A DNA stretch of 64,000 bases, from positions 248,001 to 312,000 of the forward strand of contig JADJAC010000011.1 of assembly GCA_016704425.1 (NCBI GenBank). The letters run 5' to 3'. The translations under genes and the position numbers were made by a program. The DNA is from Sphingomonadales bacterium. Lineage in GTDB: Bacteria; Pseudomonadota; Alphaproteobacteria; Sphingomonadales; Sphingomonadaceae. Position 1 is the stretch's first letter; every line of letters starts with the position of its first letter. The notes under the pieces are model-generated. The model did not search any database and was not told where the DNA came from. It was given only the letters and a program-made list of their open reading frames with translations. Shown here one piece after another: positions 18,259-28,788 of the stretch.

Positions 18259-19194
18259 TCACCGCTTCTCGCGGAAGTCCCAGAGAGGAATCCCCATCTT
18301 GCGGGCTTTGTCAGCCAGATTGTCCTGGATACCGGTGCCCGGAAATACAACCAGACCTACTGGCAGAGCTTCGAGCATCCGGTCGTTGCGCTTGAATGGA
18401 GCAGCCTTTTTGTGTCGGTTCCAGTCGGGACGGAAGGCGACCTGCGGCACGCGACGCGTGTCGGCCCAGCAGGCAGCAGCGCGTTCGGCACCAGTGGGTG
18501 TGGCGCCGTGGAGCAAGACCATGTCGGCATGACGCGCATGAACCCGGTCGAGGACGTCCCAGATGGCCGAGTGATCGTTGCAATCGGGGCCACCGGTGAA
18601 GGCAATACGGGTGCCTTCGGGCAGCAGCACACGGGCATTTTCTCTGGCGCGCTTGTCGAGAAAGTCGCGGCTGTCGATGATGGCTGAGGTCATGGCCTTG
18701 CGGTTGACGCGGGATCCGGTGCGGGGCGTCCAGGCCTTGCGGGCGTGGATGCGGAATTGATCGGCGGCGGCTTCGCGGAAGAATTCCATCGTGTCGCGGC
18801 GTTCGATGAGTGAGATTCCCTCGGCGATCTGGCGCTCAAGTTCGACCGAGCGCACTTCGCTGCCATCCTGTTCGCGTTGAAGGCGTTTTTGCGCCTGTTC
18901 ATTGTCGTCGAGATCGCGTTCGACCCGCTCGCCGGCGCGGTGGAAGATGTTGACGACGTTCCAGAGCAGGTCTTCGAGATCGGGTTCAATGCGGGTGTCG
19001 ATCAAAGCTGAGACAAGCCCGTCGAACATGTCGGCGACCGCGCCACCGGCGAGGCGGGCATCGGGGAGCGGCCTGCCATCGGGTTCGTCCTCGAAGGGCC
19101 GATAGCCGTAGAGCTGCATTTCCTGGAGGAGATAGGCGGTTGAACCGAGTTCGGGGGTGGTATCTTCAAGGGGAAGATCTGGGGCGCTTGCCAT
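18259..19194 (-). CDS. DUF2493 (SLOG/YspA-like) protein
   Basis: This 311-aa protein has its C-terminal half matching DUF2493: RIAFTGGPDCNDHSAIWDVL, DMVLLHGATPTGAERAAACW, a Rossmann-like glycine motif, and FPGTGIQDNLADKARKMGIP. The fold is related to nucleotide-binding SLOG domains, which can sense or make signalling nucleotides. The N-terminal 170 residues are helical and charged. It is a regular member of this type of element backbone. The 319 bp before the next gene (19195-19513) contain GC-rich inverted repeats but no supported gene. Confidence 0.82.
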   Translation of the reverse strand: MASAPDLPLEDTTPELGSTAYLLQEMQLYGYRPFEDEPDGRPLPDARLAGGAVADMFDGLVSALIDTRIEPDLEDLLWNVVNIFHRAGERVERDLDDNEQAQKRLQREQDGSEVRSVELERQIAEGISLIERRDTMEFFREAAADQFRIHARKAWTPRTGSRVNRKAMTSAIIDSRDFLDKRARENARVLLPEGTRIAFTGGPDCNDHSAIWDVLDRVHARHADMVLLHGATPTGAERAAACWADTRRVPQVAFRPDWNRHKKAAPFKRNDRMLEALPVGLVVFPGTGIQDNLADKARKMGIPLWDFREKR

Positions 19195-19513
19195 GATGGT
19201 CTCCGTGTCCTGAGCCGCGCCTCTCGCGGCCTTCGTGGCGACGACCAGCGGCGGCGGGCACGGGTCTGCACCGCGCGGAAACGCGCGGCCGGAGCGCCAG
19301 CGGAGGATGGCGAAGCAAGGCTATTTTGTTTCGCGATGCAAAGGGGCGCAGCCCCGGCGGAAAATAGCCGCAGCGCAGCCATTGCGGTGCCCGTGTTCGC
19401 TGCCGCAGTCGCCCCCTCCCGAAGGCCGAGGGCGTGGCGACCTTCAAGGACCGGGAGAGGTGGCCATGCGCCCCACTGCCCCGGAAAATCCCCCGCTTAC
19501 CGGCCAGCTTCGC

Positions 19514-20557
19514 TCATTCTTTGAGAAACCGCACGGCATCGGCGGCGCTGAGCTGCACCCGAATGGCCGCTGCCAACCGCTCGTGGCCATAGGCTGTAAG
19601 GTCGCTGTTGAAATCGTCGAGACGGGGTTCAAGCGGTATGATCGCAATGCCCAACGGGTCGCAACGCTCGGCCAAGGTCGATAATGTCGCCGCCCCGGCG
19701 GGATCATCATCGCGCGCGACATAGAGGCAGCGCAGCGCGGCAGGGAACTGGATGGCAGCGAGATGGGCGGCTGACAATCCGGCGATCATGGGCATGGATG
19801 GCATCACCTGTCGCAGCGACAGCAGGGTTTCGAGGCCTTCACCGGCAACCATGACACCGTCCGCTTTGCCGAACCGAACGCCCGAGCCGAGCAAGTGCCC
19901 CATGGCGCGTCGCGGATATTCGACAGCGGCTTTGTCGTGGGATTGCGGATCAAGCCAAGTACGGTGAACCCCTGTGATGGTGCCATCATTGTCGGTGACT
20001 GCAGCGATCATGGCGGGCCATGCCTCCCGCACTCCGGGGACATCATCTTCAGCAGGCCTATAGTAGCAGCGCGGATGGAAACGCAGTTGATCTATGCCGG
20101 ACAGATCCGTGATGGACCGGCGACCAAGATAACGCGCTGCGATGCTGTTCGTGATCGGCTTTGAGGCGGCCCAAAGGCGCCGGGCCGCTTCTGGTGTGCC
20201 GGTCGGCGCTTTGCGTATGGTCGGGTTTCGGGGCTTGGCCTCATCAGGCGGCGGCAGACTCAGGAATTGGCGGGCTTCGTCGAGCGTTTCGCGCATGGTC
20301 TGGTGGGCACAGCTTGCGGCGATGATGTCGAGAAGATCGCCATGGTCGCCGCTTTGCGCGTCTGTCCATTTGCCCGCGCCTCCCCGGCTCTCGGCTGTTG
20401 CTGACAATCGGACGTAGAGACTGCGACCCGGAGAATTGTGAACATCGCCCACCAGCCAGTAGCGGCCTTCTCTGCGACCATTGGACAAGTAACGGCGGCA
20501 GACCGCCTCGGCTGAGGCGGCAAGGCGGCGGGCGATTTCGGTGGCGGGACTATCCAT
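19514..20557 (-). CDS. Toprim domain (primase-like) protein
   Basis: This 347-aa protein starts at ATG 20557 with GGAGCC upstream. The N-terminal region (YLSNGRREGRYWLVGDVHNS, then SLYVRLSA) resembles the DUF7146 part of plasmid primases. The C-terminal part is a toprim domain: the acidic Glu in VMVAGEGLETLLS and the Asp pair in CLYVARDDDPAG. Such proteins assist replication of mobile DNA, often beside a strawberry-notch helicase as here. It overlaps nothing; the split helicase gene is 11 bp upstream on the same strand. Confidence 0.85.
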   Translation of the reverse strand: MDSPATEIARRLAASAEAVCRRYLSNGRREGRYWLVGDVHNSPGRSLYVRLSATAESRGGAGKWTDAQSGDHGDLLDIIAASCAHQTMRETLDEARQFLSLPPPDEAKPRNPTIRKAPTGTPEAARRLWAASKPITNSIAARYLGRRSITDLSGIDQLRFHPRCYYRPAEDDVPGVREAWPAMIAAVTDNDGTITGVHRTWLDPQSHDKAAVEYPRRAMGHLLGSGVRFGKADGVMVAGEGLETLLSLRQVMPSMPMIAGLSAAHLAAIQFPAALRCLYVARDDDPAGAATLSTLAERCDPLGIAIIPLEPRLDDFNSDLTAYGHERLAAAIRVQLSAADAVRFLKE

Positions 20558-20568
20558 GCGGGGCTCCT

Positions 20569-22434
20569 TCAGGCGGCTTTGCGTGCCGCGATCCGCTGGA
20601 TCGGAAACCGGTCCAGCAGCTTGTCGAGCACATCCACCCCGACAGCCCCTGTCGGTATGTAGAGCTTGAGTTTCCACGAGACGATCTCGGAGATCAAGCC
20701 AATTGCCTTCAATCGCTCGATGCCAAGATCATTGAAGCCGGTCAGTTCAATCCGCCAGTCATTCATGGCCCGCACCCGGGCGACCGTCTGATCTTCGGCC
20801 AGATGCAATTTTGCATCTCCGGCACACAGCATCGCCCAAGCACCGGCAGGCACGACGGACGCCGTGTCCTGCTCAATCACCGTGGCGACCCAGGCAGGCG
20901 AAACCTTGCGGCCGATGACGCGCTCGCCAGCATCGGTTTGCAGGCGGTAGACGCGGGTCGATTCATTGGGGAGCCGCCGCCAGATCGGCAGCAGTAGGCC
21001 TGAAACAATGTGCAGGGTCGCGGTTTCGAACTCGGGCAAGTCGGCAAGTTCGGCCTGCCAGACTTCGCTGAACCGCTCACGGTCCACCGGCTCCCAATGA
21101 CTGGTCGCGAACACCTCAGCGAGAATATTGGTCGCCTCCAAAGGCCGGACGAGGCGCATGCGTGGGTGAATGCCGCCATCATCGTCGATCAGACTGCGTG
21201 CGCGCAATTTGACTGCCGCGCGCCCGGACCGGGTGTTGATCACCAGTTCGGCGTCGCGATCCACTGCCATGGCAAGCGCCCTCTCGAGCACAACCGGCTC
21301 GATCCGGTCTTTGCGTTCGATGGTCAGGAGGTGGGTCACCGCACCGGTGCCGGGATGGGTGTAGATGGTCTTGCGGTCGGAGACCGAGAAGCTTTCGGCG
21401 CGCAGGGTTTCGAGGCCCATTTCATAGGTGCCGCTGGCGATTGCACCTTCGACCCGGGCCGTCAGCAGACCCTCGAAGGCCTCGAACAGGATGTTCTGCA
21501 TGGAAATGGTGAGCGCCAGCATCCGGTTGAGAAAGGTCGTAATGGGTGGAAGCTCGTCCTTGAGCCCGCCGTCGCTGTCGAGCAGCGACAGGCCGGTGGC
21601 TGTTTCGAATTGCCCGAGCGAACAGCCATCAACCTTGCCGCGCACCAGCAATTGGTAAAGCTGGCGCAGGGCATCGCGTGCATAGTAGGATTCCAGATTG
21701 TCGCTGGCGCTGAACATGTTCTGGCCGCCGGTTTGCCGCTGGCCGCGCGTGATCGCTCCAAGACTGTCGAGCCTTCGGGCGATCGTCGAGATGAAGCGCT
21801 TCTGCGCCTTCACGTCGGTCGATACCGGGCGGAACAGCGGTGGCTGCTTCTGATTGGTGCGGTTGGTGCGGCCAAAGCCCTGGATGGCGGTGTCGGCTTT
21901 CCAGCCTGCTTCGAGCAGGTAGTGGACGCGGCGGCGCTGGTTCTTCACGCCCAAATCGGCATGATAGGACCTGCCCGTGCCGCCAGCCTCGGAGAAGACG
22001 AGGATGTGCTTCTTGTCATCCATGAACGCATGGGTTTCAGCGATGTTGGCAGAGGCTGGCCGGTTTGCGACGGCGAAGCGGACCGAACCATCGCTGTTGG
22101 CGCGGGGAACAATACGACGGGAACGTCCGGTCACCTCGGCAACTGCATCGCTCCCGAAATGCTGGACAATCTGGTCAAGCGCGCCGGGCACAGGCGGCAA
22201 AGCGGCAAGTCGTTCAAGCATGGCATCACGGGCGCGGCAGGCTTCGCGGTTGAGGATGGGATTGCCGTCGGCATCAAAAGCAGGCCGCGAGGCGAGATTG
22301 CCCTCGCTGTCGGTGAAAGGCTCATAGAGCTGCACCGGAAAACTGTGCGCGAGATAGTCGAGCACATATTCTTTGCAGTCGCAGTTTATGTCGAGCGTGG
22401 CGGCGGGAGGCGCAGGTTTTCTTCGGTTTTCCAT
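20569..22434 (-). pseudogene. Strawberry-notch helicase, C-terminal half, fused to RIT-encoded start
   Basis: A 621-aa frame holds the helicase C part of a strawberry-notch type protein: HILVFSEAGGTGRSYHADLG, the arginine-finger region AIQGFGRTNRTNQKQPPLF, and SLGAITRGQRQTGGQNMF. Its natural N-terminal half is at 26085-28640. The first 22 residues (MENRRKPAPP...NCDCKE) come from the terminal repeat of the RIT element, which supplies ATG 22432-22434 and a GGAGTGA ribosome site. The junction is in frame (E|YVLDYLAHSFPVQL). The half could therefore still be made and might pair with the other half; that is inference. Confidence 0.83.
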
Positions 22435-22490
22435 GATTTCACTCCAGATAATTACAGTTCCTTCGACCTCAACAAGTCGAAGGAAGCTAC

Positions 22491-24037
22491 ATGCGAACAA
22501 GATCATCATTGCCGTTTCGAGCGGCCCCGCTCCGGGTCGAAGACCCGCCCAGTCACGGCACCCTACTCACCGCATTCCTCTCCTCTCTGTCGCTCGACGA
22601 GAGGTCAGCCTGTGCGGTTCTGTTTGGCGCTGCTGCCCGCCATTTCCTGCATTGGCTGGAGCTGCATGGGATCGCAGTCCGCACGATCGACGATCGGGCT
22701 GTTCGGCGGTTCGAGAAGCACCGGTGCCGGTGCCACCGGTATTCGGCGCAGCAGCCAGTATATAAGGCGGACATTGCAGCGCGGGTCAGACGCTTCGTCC
22801 GCTTCCTGGAAGATCAAGGCTACGTCGAAGTCGACGACGGGATCGACGATTTGCCACGGCACCTCGCCGACTATTTCGACGCGATCAATAGTCTGCAACT
22901 CGCGCAGGGACCGGCGCAGTCCTATCGATCCGAGGCCGAGCATGTCGTGGCCTGGCTTCGCATTGCGCGACGACGGTGGGCCGATATCGACGACACGATC
23001 ATCGACCAGTACGCCGTGCATGATTGCCGTTGCCCGGTCTGGCGCAAGCGGGCAAGCTGGTCGCCACGGGCACCAAGCGGCGGCGGCGCTGCGCTCGGCA
23101 CTTCGTCGAGTTTCTGCGGGGTCGGGGCGTCATCCCATCGGTCGAACCGGTGGTGGACGATAACCCGCACATGGCGGCATATCTTACATGGCTCAAGCAA
23201 CATCGCGGCGCGACCGACGAGACGATCCGGCGTTACCGGACCGATATCACGCGGCTCATGCCCATGCTCGGCGAGCCTTCACAATGGGATGCAGCCGCTC
23301 TCAGGCGGGCATTCCAACGACGAAGCAAGGAGACGCCGGGTTCGGCATCGCTGCTCGTCACGATAATGAGGAGCTACATTCGGTTTTTGATCGTGCAAGG
23401 CGAGTGCCGACCGGCATTGTTGCACGCGATACCATCAGTGCAGCGCTACCGCCTTTCGGCGTTACCCCGTCACGTCGACCCGGCCATGATCGAGAAGATC
23501 ATTGCAGCCTGTCCGACCGATCGGCCGGTGGAAGTCCGCGACAAGGCCATCATTCTCCTGCTCGCCAGGCTCGGACTGCGAGCGGGCGATGTCCGGGACA
23601 TGCGGCTCGACGATATCGATTGGCGGGGCGGGTACATCCGGGTCAAGGGCAAGACCCGAAGGCCGGACCGGTTGCCACTGCCGCAGGATGTCGGCGACGC
23701 GATTCTGGCATATCTTGCGGCAGCCCGCCCGAAGGCCGTCGAAGACCATCTGTTCCTGCGCGTGCAAGCTCCGTTCCGGCCATTCAGCTCGTCCGCGGAG
23801 ATCGCAGGCATCGTCGCACGCACGCACGAGCGCGGTGGGATCGAAGGGGTGCCGACCGGGTCGCACATATTCCGGCATTCGCTTGCCACCAACTTGCTGC
23901 GCGCGGGCGCGGGCCTGGAGTCCGTAGGGACCATCCTGCGTCACAGCTCGCCCGAGACCACTGCCATCTACGCCAAGGTCGATCTGCCGATGCTCATGAA
24001 GATCGCGCAGCCCTGGCCCGGAGACCTGCCATGTTGA
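22491..24037 (+). pseudogene. ritA: RitA tyrosine recombinase, copy 1 (frameshifted)
   Basis: ATG 22491 has GGAAG upstream. The first 185 codons run to CRCPVWRKR; then one G is missing in the run 23050-23052 relative to copy 2. The rest continues in another frame with core-binding and catalytic domains: Arg in LARLGLRAGDVRDMRL, HIFRHSLATNLL, GTILRHSSPETTAIYAKVD with the catalytic Tyr. CDS length without the shift would be about 515 aa. Its stop overlaps ritB by 7 bp. Confidence 0.82.
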
Positions 24038-24945
24038 ACACACACATCTCAAGATACGTCGCTTTGCATCGCAGCCTGGGTCGGAAGTATTCCGAACAGG
24101 ACCGGATGCTCCGCCAGTACGCTGCCTACGCCGAGGGTTTCGGCGATCGGCACACTCAGGTCCAGCGCATCTACGACTGGTGCCACACGTCGAGCTCACA
24201 ATATGTGGCCCGCCGGAGGTTCGACACCGCACGTAACTTCAGCCTTTTCGCTCATGCCGAGGATTCGGGCCACGAGGTTCCACCTGCGGGCGTTTTCGGC
24301 CGAGGCAAGCGGCCCCGCCCCACGCCCACGATCATCAAGCCCGAGCAGGTCCGGGCGATCATGACGGCGGCACTGGGCGTTCCTCCCAAGGGCATGATCA
24401 GCCCGTACACTTATCACTACCTGTTCGGTCTGCTGGCCGCGACAGGACTCCGGATTTCCGAGGCCCTCGCGTTACAATGCAGCGATCTGGTCGAGGATGG
24501 CCTGATCGTCCGCAACGGCAAGTTCGGTAAACAGCGGCTTGTAGCGTTGCAGCCATCGACCCGTCAGGCGCTCGAAGCATATCTCGCCACCCGGGCAAGG
24601 CTCGGTGCCACGGGCAATGACCTGTTCGTGACCATCCGGGGAAGAGCCCCCCATAAAGTGCGCGCACACATCGTGTTCGTCAGGCTGGCCCGACAGCTTG
24701 GATACCGCGGACCAACTGGAACGGCCGGGATGCGGCTACACGACTTGCGGCACACTTTCGCCGTGCGTTCCCTTGAGTCCTGCCCACCCGACAGGGAGGC
24801 GATTGCACACCACATGGCCGGACTCAGCGTCTATCTTGGGCACGCGTCGGTCGCCAACACGTATTGGTATCTCGAGGCCACGCCGGTGCTGCTGCGCGAC
24901 ATCGCGGCCGCCAGCGAGCAACTTTACCGGGGAGAGGCCGCATGA
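24031..24945 (+). CDS. ritB: RitB tyrosine recombinase, copy 1
   Basis: This 304-aa protein appears intact. The N-terminal helical core-binding part (RYVALHRSLGRKYSEQDRML) is followed by the catalytic domain with Arg in LLAATGLRISEALALQ, the HDLRHTFAVRS box, SVYLGHASVANTYWYLEATP with the catalytic Tyr. In RIT elements RitA, RitB and RitC are thought to act together in integration. Start and stop overlap ritA and ritC (GCATGA), so translation is coupled. The second copy has two one-base losses in this gene. Confidence 0.87.
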   Translation: MLNTHISRYVALHRSLGRKYSEQDRMLRQYAAYAEGFGDRHTQVQRIYDWCHTSSSQYVARRRFDTARNFSLFAHAEDSGHEVPPAGVFGRGKRPRPTPTIIKPEQVRAIMTAALGVPPKGMISPYTYHYLFGLLAATGLRISEALALQCSDLVEDGLIVRNGKFGKQRLVALQPSTRQALEAYLATRARLGATGNDLFVTIRGRAPHKVRAHIVFVRLARQLGYRGPTGTAGMRLHDLRHTFAVRSLESCPPDREAIAHHMAGLSVYLGHASVANTYWYLEATPVLLRDIAAASEQLYRGEAA

Positions 24946-25946
24946 CGGCGCTCGCTCCGCATCTCTCGGCATACCTGCGTGAACATCTGCCACGCGAACG
25001 CGCTGTCAGTCCGCACACGGTGAAGACCTATGCCAACTGCTTCGTCCTCCTCGTCCAGTTCGCTGCCGGTCGGCTGAAGCGCCGACCGACCGATCTTGAG
25101 ATCGAGGATCTCGGCACCGACATGATCATGGCCTTCCTTGACCATGTCGAGACCGGTCGCGGCAGCTGCGTGCGGACCCGCAACGGCAGGCTCGCCGCGA
25201 TCCGGTCCTTCTTCCGGTACATAGAGTATCGCATTCCGGCCTGCCTGGACCAGGCGCTCCGCGTCAGATCGATCCCGACCAAGAAGACCGACAAGGCGCT
25301 GATCGACTACCTCGACCGGGCCGAGATCAAGGCGTTGCTCGACGCCCCCGATCCCCGCACTCGCCTTGGCACACGCGATCGCGCCATGCTGCATCTGGCC
25401 TATGCCGGCGGGCTCCGGGTATCGGAACTTGTGTCGCTTCAGCTGCGCGATTTCCCGGACCGCTCCCTGTCCACCGTGCACATCATGGGCAAGGGTCGGC
25501 GTGAACGGGTCCTGCCGCTCTGGAAGGAGACCCAGTTCGCATTGCGCGCGTGGCTTGCGATACGGCCCGACGCGCAAGCTGCCGAGATATTCCTCAATGC
25601 CAACGGGCAGCCTATGACCCGTGACGGGTTTGCATTCCGACTGGCTGAACACGTCAAAGCAGCGGCGGCAAAGCAGCCGTCGATCCTCGGCAAACGGGTT
25701 ACGCCGCATGTGTTGCGCCATTCCTGCGCGATGCACACGCTCGCGGCGACCGGGGACATCCGCAAGGTCGCGTTGTGGCTTGGCCATGCCAGCATACAGA
25801 GCACCGAGACCTACCTGCGGGCCGATCCCGAGGAGAAGCTGCAAATCCTCGCGGCTCACGGTGCCCCCGCCATCAAGCCCGGGCGCTTCAAGCCGCCATC
25901 CGATGCCCTGATTACCATGCTTACCGACGTTCGAAGGCGGGCCTAG
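24942..25946 (+). CDS. ritC: RitC tyrosine recombinase, copy 1
   Basis: This 334-aa protein appears intact. Key residues are visible: Arg in AYAGGLRVSELVSLQ, VTPHVLRHSCAMHTLA, LWLGHASIQSTETYLRADP with Tyr. XerD-like spacing and length fit a tyrosine recombinase. ATG 24942 overlaps the ritB stop by 4 bp. In copy 2 an extra G in a run of Cs on the plus strand breaks this gene. Confidence 0.88.
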   Translation: MTALAPHLSAYLREHLPRERAVSPHTVKTYANCFVLLVQFAAGRLKRRPTDLEIEDLGTDMIMAFLDHVETGRGSCVRTRNGRLAAIRSFFRYIEYRIPACLDQALRVRSIPTKKTDKALIDYLDRAEIKALLDAPDPRTRLGTRDRAMLHLAYAGGLRVSELVSLQLRDFPDRSLSTVHIMGKGRRERVLPLWKETQFALRAWLAIRPDAQAAEIFLNANGQPMTRDGFAFRLAEHVKAAAAKQPSILGKRVTPHVLRHSCAMHTLAATGDIRKVALWLGHASIQSTETYLRADPEEKLQILAAHGAPAIKPGRFKPPSDALITMLTDVRRRA

Positions 25947-26084
25947 CCCGTCTCCGAACATTCCCCCTGACCCTCATATTATCTGGAGTGAAATCATGGA
26001 AAACCGAAGAAAACCTGCGCCTCCCGCCGCCACGCTCGACATAAACTGCGACTGCAAAGAAGCCATTTAATGTTGAGCTCAACA

Positions 26085-28640
26085 TTAAATCGCTTCACGC
26101 GGCGTGATGTCCACGGAAACGTCATCCCATTCGTCGGTCGGGATTTCGGCAAGACGGCGTTCCTGCAACGCTTCGCCCGTCGATACGATCTGCACGACAC
26201 AGGCGTGACCGGCCTCAAGATCGCGCTGCATCGCCTGAATGGTACTTGGCGTCTGCATCGCGGTGATCAGGTGATTGAAGAAACGCTGCTTGGCGCTCTC
26301 GAACGCTGATCGCGCTGCCGACCGGGCCTGTGCGTTCAAGGTCCCATGGGATGCACTGGTGACGCCCGATGCTTCGAGCGCCGCATCGAGATGGGCGTGA
26401 ATGACCTGAAATGCCCCGGCATAGGAATCGTAAATCCGCACTTGCTCAGGGGTCAGCTGGTGCTCGAGCAGGTCATATTCGACACCGTCGAATGACAATG
26501 AACGGGCAGCATAAAGGCCGAGCGCCTTCAGATCGCGGGCCAGCACCTCCATGGCAGCAACGCCGCCATCCTCAATCGCGGCCACGAAATCGGCGCGTGA
26601 GGCGAAAGGGAAGTCTTCGCCGCCCCACAGCCCGAGCCGCTGGGCATAGGCGAGGTTCTGCACCGTCGTGGCACCGGTGGCCGAGACATAGACGATGCGG
26701 GCATTGGGCAGGGCATGTTGCAATCGCAGGCCCGCCCGGCCCTGCTGCGAAGCTGAGACATCGCCGCGCGCGCCCTTGCCGCCTGCGGCATTGGCCATGG
26801 CGTGCGCCTCGTCAAAGATGATGACACCGTCAAAGTCACGGCCAAGCCATTCGACGATCTGCTGGACCCGGCTCGCCTTCCCGCCCCGCTCCTGCGAACG
26901 CAGGGTCGCATAGGTCGTGAACAAGATGCCTTCCGCCAGCTTGATGGGTGAACCCTGCCGGTAACGTGACAAGGGCGTCACCAGCAGTCGTTCCTGCCCC
27001 AAAGCCGACCAGTCGCGCTGAGCATCCTCAAGCAGGCGGTCCGATACCGAAACCCAGAGCGAACGACGGCGGCCTTTGAGCCAGTTGTCGAGGATGATGC
27101 CTGCGACCTGACGGCCTTTGCCCGCGCCCGTGCCGTCACCGAGAAACCAGCCTCGGCGAAAGCGGACGGCAGCATCGTTTTCTTCAGCCGCCGCCGAGAC
27201 GAGATCCCATGTCTCGTCAACGGTCCAGGCCCCTGCCAGATGCCCGGAATGGGCCTCGCCAGCGTAGATTACGGATTCCAGCTGCGCGTCGGACAACACG
27301 CCGTCACCCAACAGGTGCTCGGGCAAGTGCGGGCGATAGGTTGGTTTTGGCGGGGCCACCGAGGCCATCGACGCCGATTGAACCAGCGGCGTCGGGTGCG
27401 GCAATGCGCCGGGAATGATGACCGATTGAAGTCCATATCGTTCGTAGATGCTGTCACCGAGCTGCCCATCGGGCGGAGCCCAGTCAGCAGTCGAATAGCT
27501 GAGTTCAGGCGCATCGGCATCGACCAAGGGATTGATCGGGGCAGTCCGAGCAACCGCGCGGTTCACGGGCGACGGCGAAGAAGCGCAATGCAGTCCTGCA
27601 CCGGGCATTGGGGCCATCGGTCCGCGCGGCGGCACCTGCGCTTCGACCCATTTGAGCAAGGTCGCGGTATCAGGAGCGGTCCCTGCACTCGGAACGAAAG
27701 TCGTGGGATCGGAAGCGGGCAGCTTGTCGATCACCGTCAATCGGGTGTCGATCGTCGTGCCGTGCTTGCGATAAACCTTGCCGTCGATGGCGGCTGTAAA
27801 GACCACACGTCCGGCCCCCTGCAACCGGATGAAAGCATCGCGCCATGCTGGAGCATCCGGAGAACAGCCAGCCCCGGTAATGACCACCAGCCGGCCCCCC
27901 TGTTCGAGCCGGGCCAGGGCGGAAGCGATGTGGCGAAACGCAGCGTCCTTCATCGTCCGCTCAACATGCGCGACTGCCGAAAATGGCGGGTTCATTAGGA
28001 TAACGCTCGGGCGCGCCGAAGTGGGCAAGCGATCATCAATCGACGCGGCGTCATGTCCGCTGACGGCCACGCTTGAAAACAAGCGCGACAGCAGTGCTGC
28101 CCTGCCTTCAGCGAGTTCATTCAGCACGAGCTGTGCACCAGCCAGTTCGGCCTGAATCGCCAACATGCCCGTGCCAGCAGAAGGTTCGAGCACAGTTTCG
28201 CCCGCGCCAATCGAAGCAGCGACAACGGCCACGAACGATAGACCCGCAGGCGTCGAATATTGTTGCAAGGCCTGGCTGGTTTCAGAGCGCCGGGTGTGGG
28301 TCGGCAAGAGAGCCGAAACTCGTTCGATCAGCGCAAGGGAGCGAGATCGAGGGCCACCGCGTGACAAGATTGCCGGGCCAAAACGGCGCAGGAAAAGGAT
28401 TTGTGCAACCTCACAGGCATCATAGGCACTCTTCCAATCCCATGCGCCTTCAGCATCGGTGCCGCCAAAGGCTGCCGTCATTACCTCGCGCAAACAGGCG
28501 GATTCAACGGGCCGCCCGATTTCGAGCAGGGGTAGAAGCGAGGTTACTGCGGTCAGCAGCGCACGCGCACGCGCGTCAAATGCGCAATGCGTGGCGAGCG
28601 GCGCAGCGCCAAGCGCTGCGTCCGTAAGGATGTGGGCCAT
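26085..28640 (-). pseudogene. Methylase/strawberry-notch helicase, N-terminal half
   Basis: This 851-codon part starts at ATG 28640. Residues 125-330 form an adenine-methylase-like fold with VLEPSAGTGMLAIQAELAGA and the catalytic-type motif ILMNPPFSA. Residues 470-830 form the strawberry-notch AAA/helicase N part with Walker A GDGTGAGKGRQVAG and DEAH box VIIFDEAHAMANAAGG. The frame ends ITPRE-AI-stop, where the stop is inside the RIT palindrome; the natural continuation is at 20569-22370. The whole protein would be about 1450 aa, resembling phage and plasmid antirestriction methylase-helicases. Confidence 0.85.
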
Positions 28641-28788
28641 TGGTGGGATCTCCGGGAGAGCAGAAAGGGCGGATCACGCCCGGACACTCTCTCTCAAACC
28701 CGGGCGGTTCGCCCGCTCCCGGCTAGCCTCTCACTCGATTACAGCCTGATGCATATTGGTCAGTTAATTGGAATGAGCCGATCCGCCA

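Larger units (their letters stand above)
22369..26090 (+). mobile_element. RIT element copy 1 (three tyrosine recombinases)
   Basis: The element has perfect 84-bp inverted terminal repeats (22369-22452 and 25978-26061) and, at the right end only, a 26-bp perfect palindrome (26065-26090) containing TAATGTTGAGCTCAACATTA. Inside are three overlapping tyrosine recombinase genes in one direction, the organisation known as recombinase-in-trio. It interrupts the strawberry-notch gene between codons for E and YVLDYL. There is no target duplication; instead a different hexamer lies at each junction (TATGTG at left, read on the gene strand, and GCGATT at right). Confidence 0.88.
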
